Shown here in pieces: positions 53,379 through 61,696 of a stretch of 64,000 nt of DNA. Position 1 is the first letter of the stretch; every line of letters starts with the position of its first letter. A program made the position numbers and the translations under genes. The DNA is from Pseudohongiella acticola (GTDB lineage Bacteria; Pseudomonadota; Gammaproteobacteria; Pseudomonadales; Pseudohongiellaceae). Location: positions 682,001-746,000 of the forward strand of contig NZ_MASR01000001.1 in assembly GCF_001758195.1 (NCBI RefSeq), read 5' to 3'. The notes under the pieces are model-generated. The model was not told the DNA's origin, did not search any database, and saw only the letters and a list, made by a program, of their open reading frames with translations.

Positions 53379-54179
53379 TCAGGCACTCAGCACGTCGGCT
53401 GCCTGCTCGACTTTATTGTTTTGTTCCGCCAGCGCCACGACGTCGCCAATAACCAGCAGACATGGGCTTTGTAATTTATGATTGCGGGCAACGCGGTCGA
53501 TCTCTGCCACACTGCAATAACAGGTTCGCTGATCGTTGCGACTGCCATTTTCAATGAGCGCCGCTGGCGTCGAACCAGACAGTCCGTGCTTGATCAGGTT
53601 GCTACGGATTGTTGCCAGACTGGCGAGTCCCATATAGAAAACCAATGTTCGCGAACGGTCCGCCGCCAGTGACTGCCAGTGAGTATGATCCTGTTCATCA
53701 GCGTAGTGAGCCGTGGTCAGACAGACACCCGAGGCCATGCCGCGCTGGGTCAATGGGAATCCGGCTGTAGCAGCGCAGGCTGAAGCAGCAGTGATACCTG
53801 GCACCACACTGACAATGATACCCGCCGCCTGCAGACTCACCATTTCTTCCCCTCCCCGACCAAAAACAAAGGGATCACCGCCTTTTAGCCTGACCACCGA
53901 TTTCCCGGCGCGTGCATGCATCAACAATATGTTTTCAATCTGGTGTTGCGGGACCGGGTGATGTCCCGGACGTTTGCCAACGTCGACCATTACCGCGTCG
54001 GCACGCGCCTCTGACAAAAGTTCACTGGCCACCAGGCGATCATAAACAAGCACATCGGCCTGTCGAATCAGACGCAGCCCCTTGACGCTGATCAATTCCG
54101 GGTCTCCTGGCCCGGCACCCACCAGCCAGACCTGTCCGGCAGGTAATGCTTTGCTATGTGGTTTAATCACGGTCAGCAT
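53379..54179 (-). CDS. cobA: Uroporphyrinogen-III C-methyltransferase (siroheme synthesis)
   Basis: A 266-residue enzyme that methylates uroporphyrinogen III at C2 and C7 with SAM to precorrin-2, the precursor of the siroheme in NirB. VWLVGAGPGDPELISVKGLRLIRQADVLVYDRLVASELL is the SAM-binding start. VRLKGGDPFVFGRGGEE and VPGITAASACAATAGFPLTQRG are the remaining SUMT signatures. It is the single-domain form, without the CysG dehydrogenase/ferrochelatase half, so another gene must finish siroheme. GAGGAG precedes the ATG, which lies within the last bases of nasA. Confidence 0.93.
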   Translation of the reverse strand: MLTVIKPHSKALPAGQVWLVGAGPGDPELISVKGLRLIRQADVLVYDRLVASELLSEARADAVMVDVGKRPGHHPVPQHQIENILLMHARAGKSVVRLKGGDPFVFGRGGEEMVSLQAAGIIVSVVPGITAASACAATAGFPLTQRGMASGVCLTTAHYADEQDHTHWQSLAADRSRTLVFYMGLASLATIRSNLIKHGLSGSTPAALIENGSRNDQRTCYCSVAEIDRVARNHKLQSPCLLVIGDVVALAEQNNKVEQAADVLSA

Positions 54180-56881
54180 AGTGACTCCTCAATTTTTGAT
54201 GATGTGTCGCACTGCACGGCCGGCGCCGCTGCCGTGGACACCAGTAGCCGGTTCAACTCCGGTATGCATGATCCACAATTGGTTCCTGCACGTGTTTTTC
54301 TGCCTATCTTCGCAGTATCCGTGCAACCTGACGCAATGGCCTGTTGAATAGTTTTTTCGTAAACCTGCATACAGGTACACACCAATGTGCCCTTCGCCTC
54401 ACTCTGATTACCGGCATCGCAACCCAGCACAAGATCACGCATGGATATATTTTCCTGCTGCCAGCTTGCTGACAACCAGTCTTCATCTACCTCGGGAACG
54501 GTTGTGGTCTGCAATGCGAACCAGATCTGCAGTCCGGCGTTGTTGCGACCGATCAGGCGCAGGGAGTCCTGATGGCTGTCCTCAATCTCGGCCCAGCTTG
54601 TCGCTACCTCAGCCCATAATTTCTTCAGTAAGCCAGCGTCGATGTTCTTCTCACCTGCCAGTGTCGTGAAATACAAGCCGTCCAGGTTTCGTGTGCTCCA
54701 ATAACTGGCAGACGGCAATGTCAATCGACGGGAGGAGACCAGCACGGCCTGCCACTTCACGGACAGCCGCGATACCGTCACGGGTGTTTGTTTGAAGGCT
54801 GGCTGGCCGGAGATCGGGTCGCAGATTGCTGATACCAGTTTATCCACACGCGCATTGGAGGCGACAGTGTCATTCCAGTGAATCGGCATAAAAACGCTGC
54901 CCGGTGATTGTCCGGCCTGATCTCGCACGCGCATCACACACTGGCCATGACGGCTGCTGATAAGCGCCAGGTCACCAGCATGAAGCCCACGTAGCTGCAG
55001 ATCCATGGGATGCAGTTCAACAAAGGGTTCACTGATATGTTTCTGCAGCTTGCCGCTGAGCCCGGTCCGCGTCATGGTGTGCCACTGATCGCGTATACGA
55101 CCGGTGTTCAGCCACAAAGGGAATTCGGCGTCAGTGGTCTGTGGCAATGATCCGGGCGCAACCGACAAAAAGCGGGCGCGCCCGGAAGGCGTATAAAATC
55201 GCCCGTCAGCGAACATCCGCGCCTTGCCAGCCAGACCGCTGGACACTGTCGATGCAGGGGTCAAAGGCCACTGCACAGGCGGCAGCGCATCGTATTGGGC
55301 ATTGTCCAGCTGCATCAGGGCGCCAATATCAAAATCGCGGGTACCACCATTTTTGTACGTCGACAACGCGGCATGTTCACGGAATATGTCAGCTGCACAT
55401 TGGTAATCAAATGCGTGTTCGAAACCCAGGTGCTTGGCGACCTGACTTATGATCCACCAATCCGGCCTGGACGAACCCGGCAATGGCAAAAATCCGCGTT
55501 GACGAGAAATACATCGTTCCGAGTTGGTAACTGTGCCGGATTTTTCGCCCCAGGCAGCGGCGGGCAGAAGTATATCTGCCATCCGCGTGGTGTCCGTGTC
55601 CGCGATGCAGTCTGACACGACAACGTGGTCGCAGCCCGCCAGCGCATTACGCACCAGCTCGGCTTCAGGCATTGACACCACAGGATTGGTCGCCATGATC
55701 CAGATAAAACGAATTTTGCCGTCTGCCACGGCTCTGAACATATCCACGGCTTTGAGGCCTGGCGTCGTTGCCAGTTTTTGTGTCTGCCAGAACTCACTGA
55801 CCAGGGCGTGATGGGCCGGGTTGTCAATGTCCATGTGCGCGGCCAACTGATTGGCGAGGCCGCCGACTTCACGTCCACCCATGGCATTTGGTTGACCGGT
55901 AATGGAAAACGGACTTGCGCCAGGCTTGCCAACCCGACCGGTCACCAGATGGCAGTAGAGTATCAGACTGGCCTGATCAACGCCGTGTGCAGACTGATTG
56001 ATGCCCTGCGAAAAGACAGTGACTGTTCTGGCTGTGCGTACAAACCATTGGTAGAAGGTGCGTAGTTCGTCTTCGTCGACCTGACAGCGCTGGGCAATGC
56101 TGCTGATGTCATTGTCACGCTGTCGGCACTGTTTCACCAGCTCGGAATAATTTTCCGTATGATCGTTCAGATACCTTGCATCAATGGCGGTTGAGTCCAG
56201 CAGCCACGCCAGCAAACCATCGAACAACCAGATATCGGATCCCGGAGCCAGCTGCAGATGCAGGTCGGCCAGTTCGCTGGTTGCTGTTTTCCGGGGATCA
56301 ATGACCACAATCTTCATATGCGGTCTGGCCTGTTTGGCGGCAACAATGCGTTGATAAACCACTGGATGTGTCCACGCCATGTTGGAGCCGGTAATGATCA
56401 GCAGGTCCGCCAGTTCCAGATCCTCATAACAACCTGGCACGGTGTCGCTGCCCAGCACACGTTTATGTGCAGCCACGGCTGTCGACATACACAGGCGACT
56501 GTTGGTATCGATGTTGGCGGTGCCAATGAAACCCTTCAGCAGTTTATTGGCGACATAGTAGTCTTCTGTCAACAACTGCCCAGACACATAGAATGCTACC
56601 GACTCGGAACCGTACCTTGCCACTGTGTCCGACAGACGTTTACTCACGGCACTCAGCGCGTGATCCCAGCTTGCCTGCAGACCATCAACTCTGGGTTTCA
56701 GCAGGCGTGACTGCAAGCCCAGAGTATCCGCCAGCGCACTGCCTTTGACACAGAGGCGACCAGCATTCGCTGGATGGGTTTTGTCCCCTTTGACTGACAC
56801 CTGAGTGGCATCGTCGCTAACGTCGACGGAGACGCCGCAGCCAACACCACAATAGGGGCAGGTTGACTCAACGGCGCTCAT
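54173..56881 (-). CDS. nasA: Assimilatory nitrate reductase catalytic subunit
   Basis: A 902-residue cytoplasmic molybdoenzyme that reduces nitrate to nitrite. Cys8, Cys11, Cys15 and Cys44 (CPYCGVGC and GRLCVKG) bind the [4Fe-4S] cluster. The bis-MGD domains follow, with ADLLIITGSNMAWTHPV and RNALAGCDHVVVSDCIADTDTTRMADILLPAAAWGEKSGT. The C-terminus adds a BFD-like [2Fe-2S] domain: Cys835, Cys837, Cys869 and Cys872 (VCTCMQ and NCGSC), as in Klebsiella NasA. No signal peptide is present. It overlaps the FAD reductase gene by 4 bp and cobA by 7 bp, so the proteins are made together. Electrons probably come from the FAD protein through the C-terminal cluster. Confidence 0.94.
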   Translation of the reverse strand: MSAVESTCPYCGVGCGVSVDVSDDATQVSVKGDKTHPANAGRLCVKGSALADTLGLQSRLLKPRVDGLQASWDHALSAVSKRLSDTVARYGSESVAFYVSGQLLTEDYYVANKLLKGFIGTANIDTNSRLCMSTAVAAHKRVLGSDTVPGCYEDLELADLLIITGSNMAWTHPVVYQRIVAAKQARPHMKIVVIDPRKTATSELADLHLQLAPGSDIWLFDGLLAWLLDSTAIDARYLNDHTENYSELVKQCRQRDNDISSIAQRCQVDEDELRTFYQWFVRTARTVTVFSQGINQSAHGVDQASLILYCHLVTGRVGKPGASPFSITGQPNAMGGREVGGLANQLAAHMDIDNPAHHALVSEFWQTQKLATTPGLKAVDMFRAVADGKIRFIWIMATNPVVSMPEAELVRNALAGCDHVVVSDCIADTDTTRMADILLPAAAWGEKSGTVTNSERCISRQRGFLPLPGSSRPDWWIISQVAKHLGFEHAFDYQCAADIFREHAALSTYKNGGTRDFDIGALMQLDNAQYDALPPVQWPLTPASTVSSGLAGKARMFADGRFYTPSGRARFLSVAPGSLPQTTDAEFPLWLNTGRIRDQWHTMTRTGLSGKLQKHISEPFVELHPMDLQLRGLHAGDLALISSRHGQCVMRVRDQAGQSPGSVFMPIHWNDTVASNARVDKLVSAICDPISGQPAFKQTPVTVSRLSVKWQAVLVSSRRLTLPSASYWSTRNLDGLYFTTLAGEKNIDAGLLKKLWAEVATSWAEIEDSHQDSLRLIGRNNAGLQIWFALQTTTVPEVDEDWLSASWQQENISMRDLVLGCDAGNQSEAKGTLVCTCMQVYEKTIQQAIASGCTDTAKIGRKTRAGTNCGSCIPELNRLLVSTAAAPAVQCDTSSKIEESLC

Positions 56882-58167
56882 GGCTGCACCAGAGCGTTCG
56901 GTGTTAGCAGGGCTCGCACCGTCGCCTGCACCGGCACCTGTTGCTCGATCAGCTGTTCGTATATTGCGCTGTCACCAATCTCGCCAAACATGACCGCAGC
57001 CTGCAGTCGGCCTTCCTGCCACCACAAACGACGGTATTCCAGATTGTCGCGATCGCGCCAGGCAAGACTTCGTTGCGCGTGCGCCGGCGGTTCTACAACG
57101 TCATCCAGGCATCCGGCAGAAAAAACGTGAACGCCACTGACTTTCAGACGGGTTGGTAGTGCCTGCCGGGTATAGGGTGCAATATCTGACACATCGGCCT
57201 TGGCGCCAGAAGTAGCGCAACGCTGCAGCACCTCGGCCAATACCTGAGCCTGCCGATAAATGGGTGCAACCAGACCAAACTGTTCGCCATCAATTTCACA
57301 GCACTCGCCTAATGCAAAAACCCCCGTTACGTCGCTACGCAACCAGCCATCGACATTGATAGCACGGGCAACTGAAAGCTTTGTCTGTCGCGCCAGTGAC
57401 ACTTCCGGGATAATGCCGACCGCCATAATCACCAGATCGCAGGCCAGCGTCTCACCGTCGCCCATCTGCAAAGCGGCGACACGGGCGCCATCGGCCGTGG
57501 CAACAAAATGATCGCATTGGGCGTCACTGATAAAACGGATATTGCGTGCCGCCAGCGTGGCGGCAAGATACTCACCTGCCTCGCAATCCAGCTGCCGATT
57601 CATCGGCCAACTGGCGTTGTGGACAACGGTAGTGGCAACGCCTCTGTTCTGTAACGCACAGGCAGCTTCAAGGCCAAGCACACCACCGCCGACAACAACT
57701 GCGCGACGGTCAGAGGCAGTTTCATTGTTCAGACGAGCCATAACCTCGTTGGCTTCGTCCAGGGTTCGTAAGCTTACAATACCTGACAATTCCGCCCCCG
57801 GCAGTGGCAGTCGGGCAGCACGTGACCCAGTGGCCAGCACCAGCAGGTCCCAGGGGTACTGCTTGCCGGATGCCGTATGCGCCACTCGCTGTTCAACATC
57901 CAGGTCGGTTACCGGGTCCCCTGTCTGCACATCAATGCCGTTGGACTGGTACCAGGAGGATGTCTGCAAAGGCAAGATGGACGCCTCCGATTCACCAGCC
58001 AGCAGGGGTGACAACAGAATACGGTTGTAGGCAGCCTGCGGCTCTTCGCCGATGACGGTGATATCAAAAAGACCTGGCGCCAGCAGCTGAACCTCCTGCA
58101 ACAGGCGGCCTGCCGCCATGCCAAAACCTACTATCAATAGTTTAGGCTTGTGCTCCTGCCCCGGCAT
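56878..58167 (-). CDS. NAD(P)H/FAD oxidoreductase, nitrate reductase electron donor (NasB/NasC type)
   Basis: A 429-residue flavoprotein resembling the FAD/NAD(P)H half of NirB. KLLIVGFGMAAGRLLQEVQ is the FAD-binding dinucleotide loop, and VVVGGGVLGLEAACALQNRG is the NAD(P)H loop. NVDGWLRSDVTGVFALGECCEIDG is the second FAD contact. It lacks a siroheme region and BFD-type cysteines, so it can only pass electrons. Encoded between nirD and nasA with a 1-bp and a 4-bp overlap, it is the likely reductase for NasA, whose own C-terminal [2Fe-2S] domain would accept the electrons. Confidence 0.87.
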   Translation of the reverse strand: MPGQEHKPKLLIVGFGMAAGRLLQEVQLLAPGLFDITVIGEEPQAAYNRILLSPLLAGESEASILPLQTSSWYQSNGIDVQTGDPVTDLDVEQRVAHTASGKQYPWDLLVLATGSRAARLPLPGAELSGIVSLRTLDEANEVMARLNNETASDRRAVVVGGGVLGLEAACALQNRGVATTVVHNASWPMNRQLDCEAGEYLAATLAARNIRFISDAQCDHFVATADGARVAALQMGDGETLACDLVIMAVGIIPEVSLARQTKLSVARAINVDGWLRSDVTGVFALGECCEIDGEQFGLVAPIYRQAQVLAEVLQRCATSGAKADVSDIAPYTRQALPTRLKVSGVHVFSAGCLDDVVEPPAHAQRSLAWRDRDNLEYRRLWWQEGRLQAAVMFGEIGDSAIYEQLIEQQVPVQATVRALLTPNALVQP

Positions 58168-58508
58168 TACACCGCCTCCATTGCCGATATAAAAACCCGA
58201 CCGTCTCTCACGCTCACCGGGTAAGCCTGGATATTCTTTTCCTCATCCTCAAGACAGGTTCCGGTCTGTAAACAGAAGTGTTGTTTGTACACGGGTGAGG
58301 CCACCACTGATCGTCCCGCGATATCGCCTGTCAAACCGCGACTCAATACGTTTGCATCGCTGAACGGGTCACGGTTGTCCAGTGCGAACACACCTTCTCC
58401 GGTCCTGAACACAGCTATCTGCTTACCCTCTATCCGCACTGCCGCCCCTGTTCCCGGGATCAGGTCATCCAGTGCGCCCACCTCTACCCATTGACTTGTG
58501 TCATTCAT
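58167..58508 (-). CDS. nirD: Nitrite reductase small subunit NirD
   Basis: A 113-residue protein with the Rieske-like NirD fold. It lacks the CxH...CxxH cluster ligands of true Rieske proteins: the positions read SRGLTGD and PVYKQHFCLQTGTCL. This is normal for NirD, which supports the NirB subunit without holding a cluster. VAVFALDNRDPFSDANV-type blocks appear as GVFALDNRDPFSDANVLSRG. Start and stop each overlap a neighbour by one base (TAATG), so it is strictly coupled to nirB and the FAD reductase. Confidence 0.93.
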   Translation of the reverse strand: MNDTSQWVEVGALDDLIPGTGAAVRIEGKQIAVFRTGEGVFALDNRDPFSDANVLSRGLTGDIAGRSVVASPVYKQHFCLQTGTCLEDEEKNIQAYPVSVRDGRVFISAMEAV

Positions 58509-61033
58509 TACGCAGTCTCCAGAACATCATCGCTTGTTTTTTCATCGGCACGTGCCGGTCGTTTCTGCCCTCGTTCGCGTACATAGATAATCTGCTCATC
58601 CGGCTGATCATCATTGAGGAAAGGTCGGAAGCGTTTCAAAGCAACGGGGTCTTCGATGGTGCGCTTCCACTCACAGACATAGGTATCGATGACCGACTGC
58701 ATCTGGGTTTCAAGTTCGTCAGCGATACCCAGTGAATCATTGATAATGACGTCCTGCAGGTAACCCAGGCCACCTTCCATGTTATCGCGCCATACCGACG
58801 TACGCTGCAGACGATCGGCGGTCTGGATGTAAAACATCAGAAAGCGATCAATGGTTTGAATCAGGGTCTTGTCATCAAGGTCGCTGGCAAACAGTTCGGC
58901 ATGACGTGGACGCATACCGCCATTGCCACAGACATAAAGATTCCAGCCCTGCTCTGTGGCAATAACACCCACATCCTTGCTTTGCGCTTCAGCACATTCC
59001 CGCGTACAGCCTGACACCGCCATTTTTAATTTGTGTGGCGAGCGCAGGCCGCGGTATCGCTCCTCGATATATATCGCCATGCTGACCGAGTCCTGTACGC
59101 CATACCGGCACCAGCTTGAACCCACGCAGGATTTGACGGTCCGCAGGGATTTGCCATATGCGTGACCGGATTCAAAACCTGCGTCCACCAGATCACGCCA
59201 GATTGATGGAAGCTGGTCTACACGCGCACCAAACAGGTCGATACGCTGGCCGCCGGTAATCTTGGTATAAAGATCGTATTTTTCGGCCACCTGGGCCAGC
59301 ACAAGCAGTTTAGCCGGGGTGATCTCACCGCCGGGCACACGAGGAACGACTGAATAGCTGCCGTCTTTCTGCAAATTGGCAAGAAAGTTGTCATTGGTAT
59401 CCTGCAGTCCGACATGACGCGGATCCAGTACATAATCATTCCAGCATGACGCCAGAATGGAGCCGATCGCCGGTTTACATATGTCGCAACCCTGACCACG
59501 GCCGTGCTGTGCCAGCAACTCATCAAACGAGCGGATGCCGTTTACCCGAACCAGGTGATACAGCCCCTGGCGGGTGTAGGCAAAGTGTTCACACAGGTCA
59601 TTATTGATTTCTATACCCTGGCTCTTGAGTTCTGCATCCAGCACCTGCTTAACCAACGTCGTGCAACCACCGCAGGTTGACGACGCCCGGGTTTCCTTCT
59701 TCAGCGCACCAATAGTGGTACAGCCGGCACTTATGGCGCTGCAAATGTCACCCTTACTGACATTGTTACAGGAACATATCTGCGCCGTTGCCGGCAATGC
59801 ATCAACGCCCAGCATCGGTTTTTCACCTGCTGACGGGGCAATAAGGCTGATCGGGGAATCAGGTAGATCGAGTGCATTCAGGCTGTACTGCAGCAGTGCG
59901 TCATAGTCACTGGTGTCACCCACAAGGACTGCGCCCAGCAGGCGTTTGCCGTCTTCGCTTATTACCAGCTTTTTGTATACACCTGCGCTGGCATCTTCTA
60001 TCGAACACACGCGGTATTCAGGTGCCCCACCCTGTGCCAGACCAATTGAGCCCACTTCAACCCCCAGCAGTTTCAGTTTGGTGCTCATATCGGCGCCGCT
60101 GAACATGGCGCTGTCATCGCCGCACAGCAGTGATGCGAGTTTGCGTGCCATATCGTAGCCCGGTGCCACCAGACCAAATATTCGTTGCTGCCACAGCGCC
60201 ACTTCGCCTATTGCAAAAATATCGGGATCTGATGTACGGCACTGGTCATCGATGACAACACCACCGCGTTCGCCGATACTCAGACCGCAATCACGTGCCA
60301 GCTGATCACGTGGCCGGATGCCGGCTGAGAACAGCACCAGATCAGTCTCTAGCGCGTCCTCAGCAAAAACCAGACGGTGTCGGTGCTGTTCACCATCTTC
60401 AATACGCTGTGTCGCCTTTCCGGTATGCACCGAAACCCCAAGTGCAGTGATCTTGCTGCGTAACATCTCGCCACCGCTGGCATCAAGCTGGACCGCCATC
60501 AGGCGTGGCGCAAATTCGACGACATGGGTTTCCAGACCCAGATCCTTTAAGGCTTTGGCGGCCTCCAGACCCAGCAGCCCACCGCCAATCACGACACCAC
60601 GACGGCTGGTAGCGGCCGACGCATTGATCGCCTCCAGATCGTCTATTGTGCGGTAGACATGACAGGCATCGCGATCGCTGCCGGCAATCGGTGGCACAAA
60701 AGGATAGGAGCCGGTCGCCAGTACCAGCACATCATAGGGATAGTCGTTGCCTTTGCTGCCAGTGACCTGACGGGCGTCACGATCAATGCAGACGACGGCC
60801 TCATCGCACAGAAACCTGATCCCATGCTCTTCAAAGAAGGGAAGGGTTCCCAATGCCAGGTCTTCTGCGGTGGCACCACTGAACCAGGCGCTTAGCTGCA
60901 CGCGGTCGTAAGCCGGACGACTCTCTTCGCAGAATACCGTCACCTCAAACTCATGTTGCAGCGCGACCAGCTCTTCAAGGAATCGCTGACCTACCATGCC
61001 ATTGCCAATCACCAACAACTGACGCTTCTTCAT
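58508..61033 (-). CDS. nirB: NAD(P)H nitrite reductase large subunit NirB
   Basis: An 841-residue cytoplasmic enzyme that reduces nitrite to ammonium with six electrons. LLVIGNGMVGQRFLEELVAL binds FAD and GVVIGGGLLGLEAAKALKDLG binds NAD(P)H. Cys420, Cys422, Cys454 and Cys457 form the [2Fe-2S] BFD-like domain. Cys636, Cys642, Cys676 and Cys680 (CVGSSWC and GCTREC) bind the coupled [4Fe-4S]-siroheme. AAGGAGAAGG precedes ATG 61033. It is the first gene of the leftward operon, and its 5' leader carries two hexaloop hairpins and a terminator that should make expression depend on an ANTAR antiterminator. Confidence 0.95.
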   Translation of the reverse strand: MKKRQLLVIGNGMVGQRFLEELVALQHEFEVTVFCEESRPAYDRVQLSAWFSGATAEDLALGTLPFFEEHGIRFLCDEAVVCIDRDARQVTGSKGNDYPYDVLVLATGSYPFVPPIAGSDRDACHVYRTIDDLEAINASAATSRRGVVIGGGLLGLEAAKALKDLGLETHVVEFAPRLMAVQLDASGGEMLRSKITALGVSVHTGKATQRIEDGEQHRHRLVFAEDALETDLVLFSAGIRPRDQLARDCGLSIGERGGVVIDDQCRTSDPDIFAIGEVALWQQRIFGLVAPGYDMARKLASLLCGDDSAMFSGADMSTKLKLLGVEVGSIGLAQGGAPEYRVCSIEDASAGVYKKLVISEDGKRLLGAVLVGDTSDYDALLQYSLNALDLPDSPISLIAPSAGEKPMLGVDALPATAQICSCNNVSKGDICSAISAGCTTIGALKKETRASSTCGGCTTLVKQVLDAELKSQGIEINNDLCEHFAYTRQGLYHLVRVNGIRSFDELLAQHGRGQGCDICKPAIGSILASCWNDYVLDPRHVGLQDTNDNFLANLQKDGSYSVVPRVPGGEITPAKLLVLAQVAEKYDLYTKITGGQRIDLFGARVDQLPSIWRDLVDAGFESGHAYGKSLRTVKSCVGSSWCRYGVQDSVSMAIYIEERYRGLRSPHKLKMAVSGCTRECAEAQSKDVGVIATEQGWNLYVCGNGGMRPRHAELFASDLDDKTLIQTIDRFLMFYIQTADRLQRTSVWRDNMEGGLGYLQDVIINDSLGIADELETQMQSVIDTYVCEWKRTIEDPVALKRFRPFLNDDQPDEQIIYVRERGQKRPARADEKTSDDVLETA

Positions 61034-61059
61034 GCACCTTCTCCTTCATTCTCCGAGGC

Positions 61060-61104
61060 AAAAAAAAAGCGCCCATCACACGACTATTGTCGTGTCATGA
61101 GCGC
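61060..61104 (-). terminator. Leader terminator of nirB
   Basis: On the minus strand, arms 61104-61089 and 61084-61069 form a 15-pair stem with one mismatch and an AATA loop, then nine U (61068-61060). It lies between the predicted promoter and nirB, 27 bp before the start codon, so it would stop transcription unless overridden. Its 5' arm overlaps hairpin P2 at 61099-61112, making the two structures mutually exclusive. Confidence 0.88.
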
Positions 61105-61160
61105 CATTGCCCTGAAATCTTTATGTCACTGCAAATGATCTCGAAATCGCCTTTGATTCC
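61099..61160 (-). promoter_or_regulatory. ANTAR-type two-hairpin leader element of nirB
   Basis: P1 (61160-61143, minus strand) is GGAATC-AAAGGC-GATTTC. P2 (61112-61099) is GGGC-AATGGC-GCTC. Both have six-base loops with A at position 1 and G at position 4, the defining feature of RNA targets of ANTAR antiterminators such as NasR and NasT. P2 shares bases with the terminator's 5' arm, so a protein holding P2 would allow read-through into nirB. No ANTAR gene lies in the window. Confidence 0.75.
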
Positions 61161-61190
61161 AGTCAGGCAGGTGACCTGTGTCATAGGTTG

Positions 61191-61206
61191 AGCAAAAGCT
61201 ATGCCA
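61191..61206 (-). promoter_or_regulatory. Sigma-54 promoter for nirB
   Basis: On the minus strand, TGGCATAGCTTTTGCT matches the TGGCAC-N5-TTGCW sigma-54 consensus with one change and exact spacing. Transcription would begin near 61180, about 20 bases before hairpin P1. Nitrogen control by NtrC would fit the operon's role. Confidence 0.7.
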
Positions 61207-61337
61207 GCCGCCCAAAATTATTTTAATTATTACTTAGGAACCCGTGTTCTCTGGCCTACAGCGCAATCAAGCATAGTCTGGCGGCTGCCTGTCGATGATG
61301 ACCTCGGTCCATTGTTGTGCATCGTTTTTGCGCGCCC

Positions 61338-61354
61338 TGCACTGAAATAAGGCA
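61338..61354. promoter_or_regulatory. Possible NtrC enhancer site
   Basis: TGCACTGAAATAAGGCA keeps the outer half-sites of the NtrC palindrome (TGCAC at one end, GCA at the other) with the right 17-bp length. It sits midway between the two divergent sigma-54 promoters. The inner bases of the right half differ, so the call is tentative. Confidence 0.3.
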
Positions 61355-61466
61355 AACCCCGGTGCCTGACCGCCCCTTGGCATTGGCGGCGCATTACTGA
61401 CTCATCCCCCCATTTTCCCTGGCTTATAAAGACGCTCCTGACCGTATTCCACCAGCAGGCAGGCTT

Positions 61467-61482
61467 TGGCACAGTAAATGCA
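61467..61482 (+). promoter_or_regulatory. Sigma-54 promoter for nrtA
   Basis: TGGCACAGTAAATGCA matches TGGCAC-N5-TTGCW with one change and exact spacing. Transcription would start near 61494, about 16 bases before hairpin P1 of the nrtA leader. It mirrors the divergent nirB promoter. Confidence 0.7.
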
Positions 61483-61509
61483 TTATCGGGGTAGACCGAC
61501 TGTGACAGC

Positions 61510-61554
61510 GCCCAAAGATGGGTTACCTGTCACGTTTTAAGGGCAATGGCGTCC
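61510..61554 (+). promoter_or_regulatory. ANTAR-type two-hairpin leader element of nrtA
   Basis: P1 (61510-61523) is GCCC-AAAGAT-GGGT. P2 (61541-61554) is GGGC-AATGGC-GTCC. Both six-base loops have A1 and G4. The P2 loop and its 5' arm are identical to those of the nirB leader, and the P1 loops share AAAG. P2 overlaps the 5' arm of the following terminator, so ANTAR protein binding would permit transcription into nrtA. Confidence 0.75.
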
Positions 61555-61604
61555 GCACGTGATCTGCAGAGTTTTCTGCTATCGCGGGTGGGCGCTTTTT
61601 TTTT
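61549..61604 (+). terminator. Leader terminator of nrtA
   Basis: A long stem (61549-61563 with 61581-61595, one mismatch and three G-U pairs) is topped by GCAGA/TCTGC closing on GTTT, followed by nine T (61596-61604). It lies 92 bp before the nrtA start. The end GGGCGC plus nine T is the same as in the nirB leader terminator. Confidence 0.85.
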
Positions 61605-61696
61605 GGTTGACTATTGGATTGTTTAGCGAACTTTTGTTGAGCTTTCTCTTTGGTTTTCTAACAGATCTATTTTGAACACAGCAAGGGAGTTTCATC

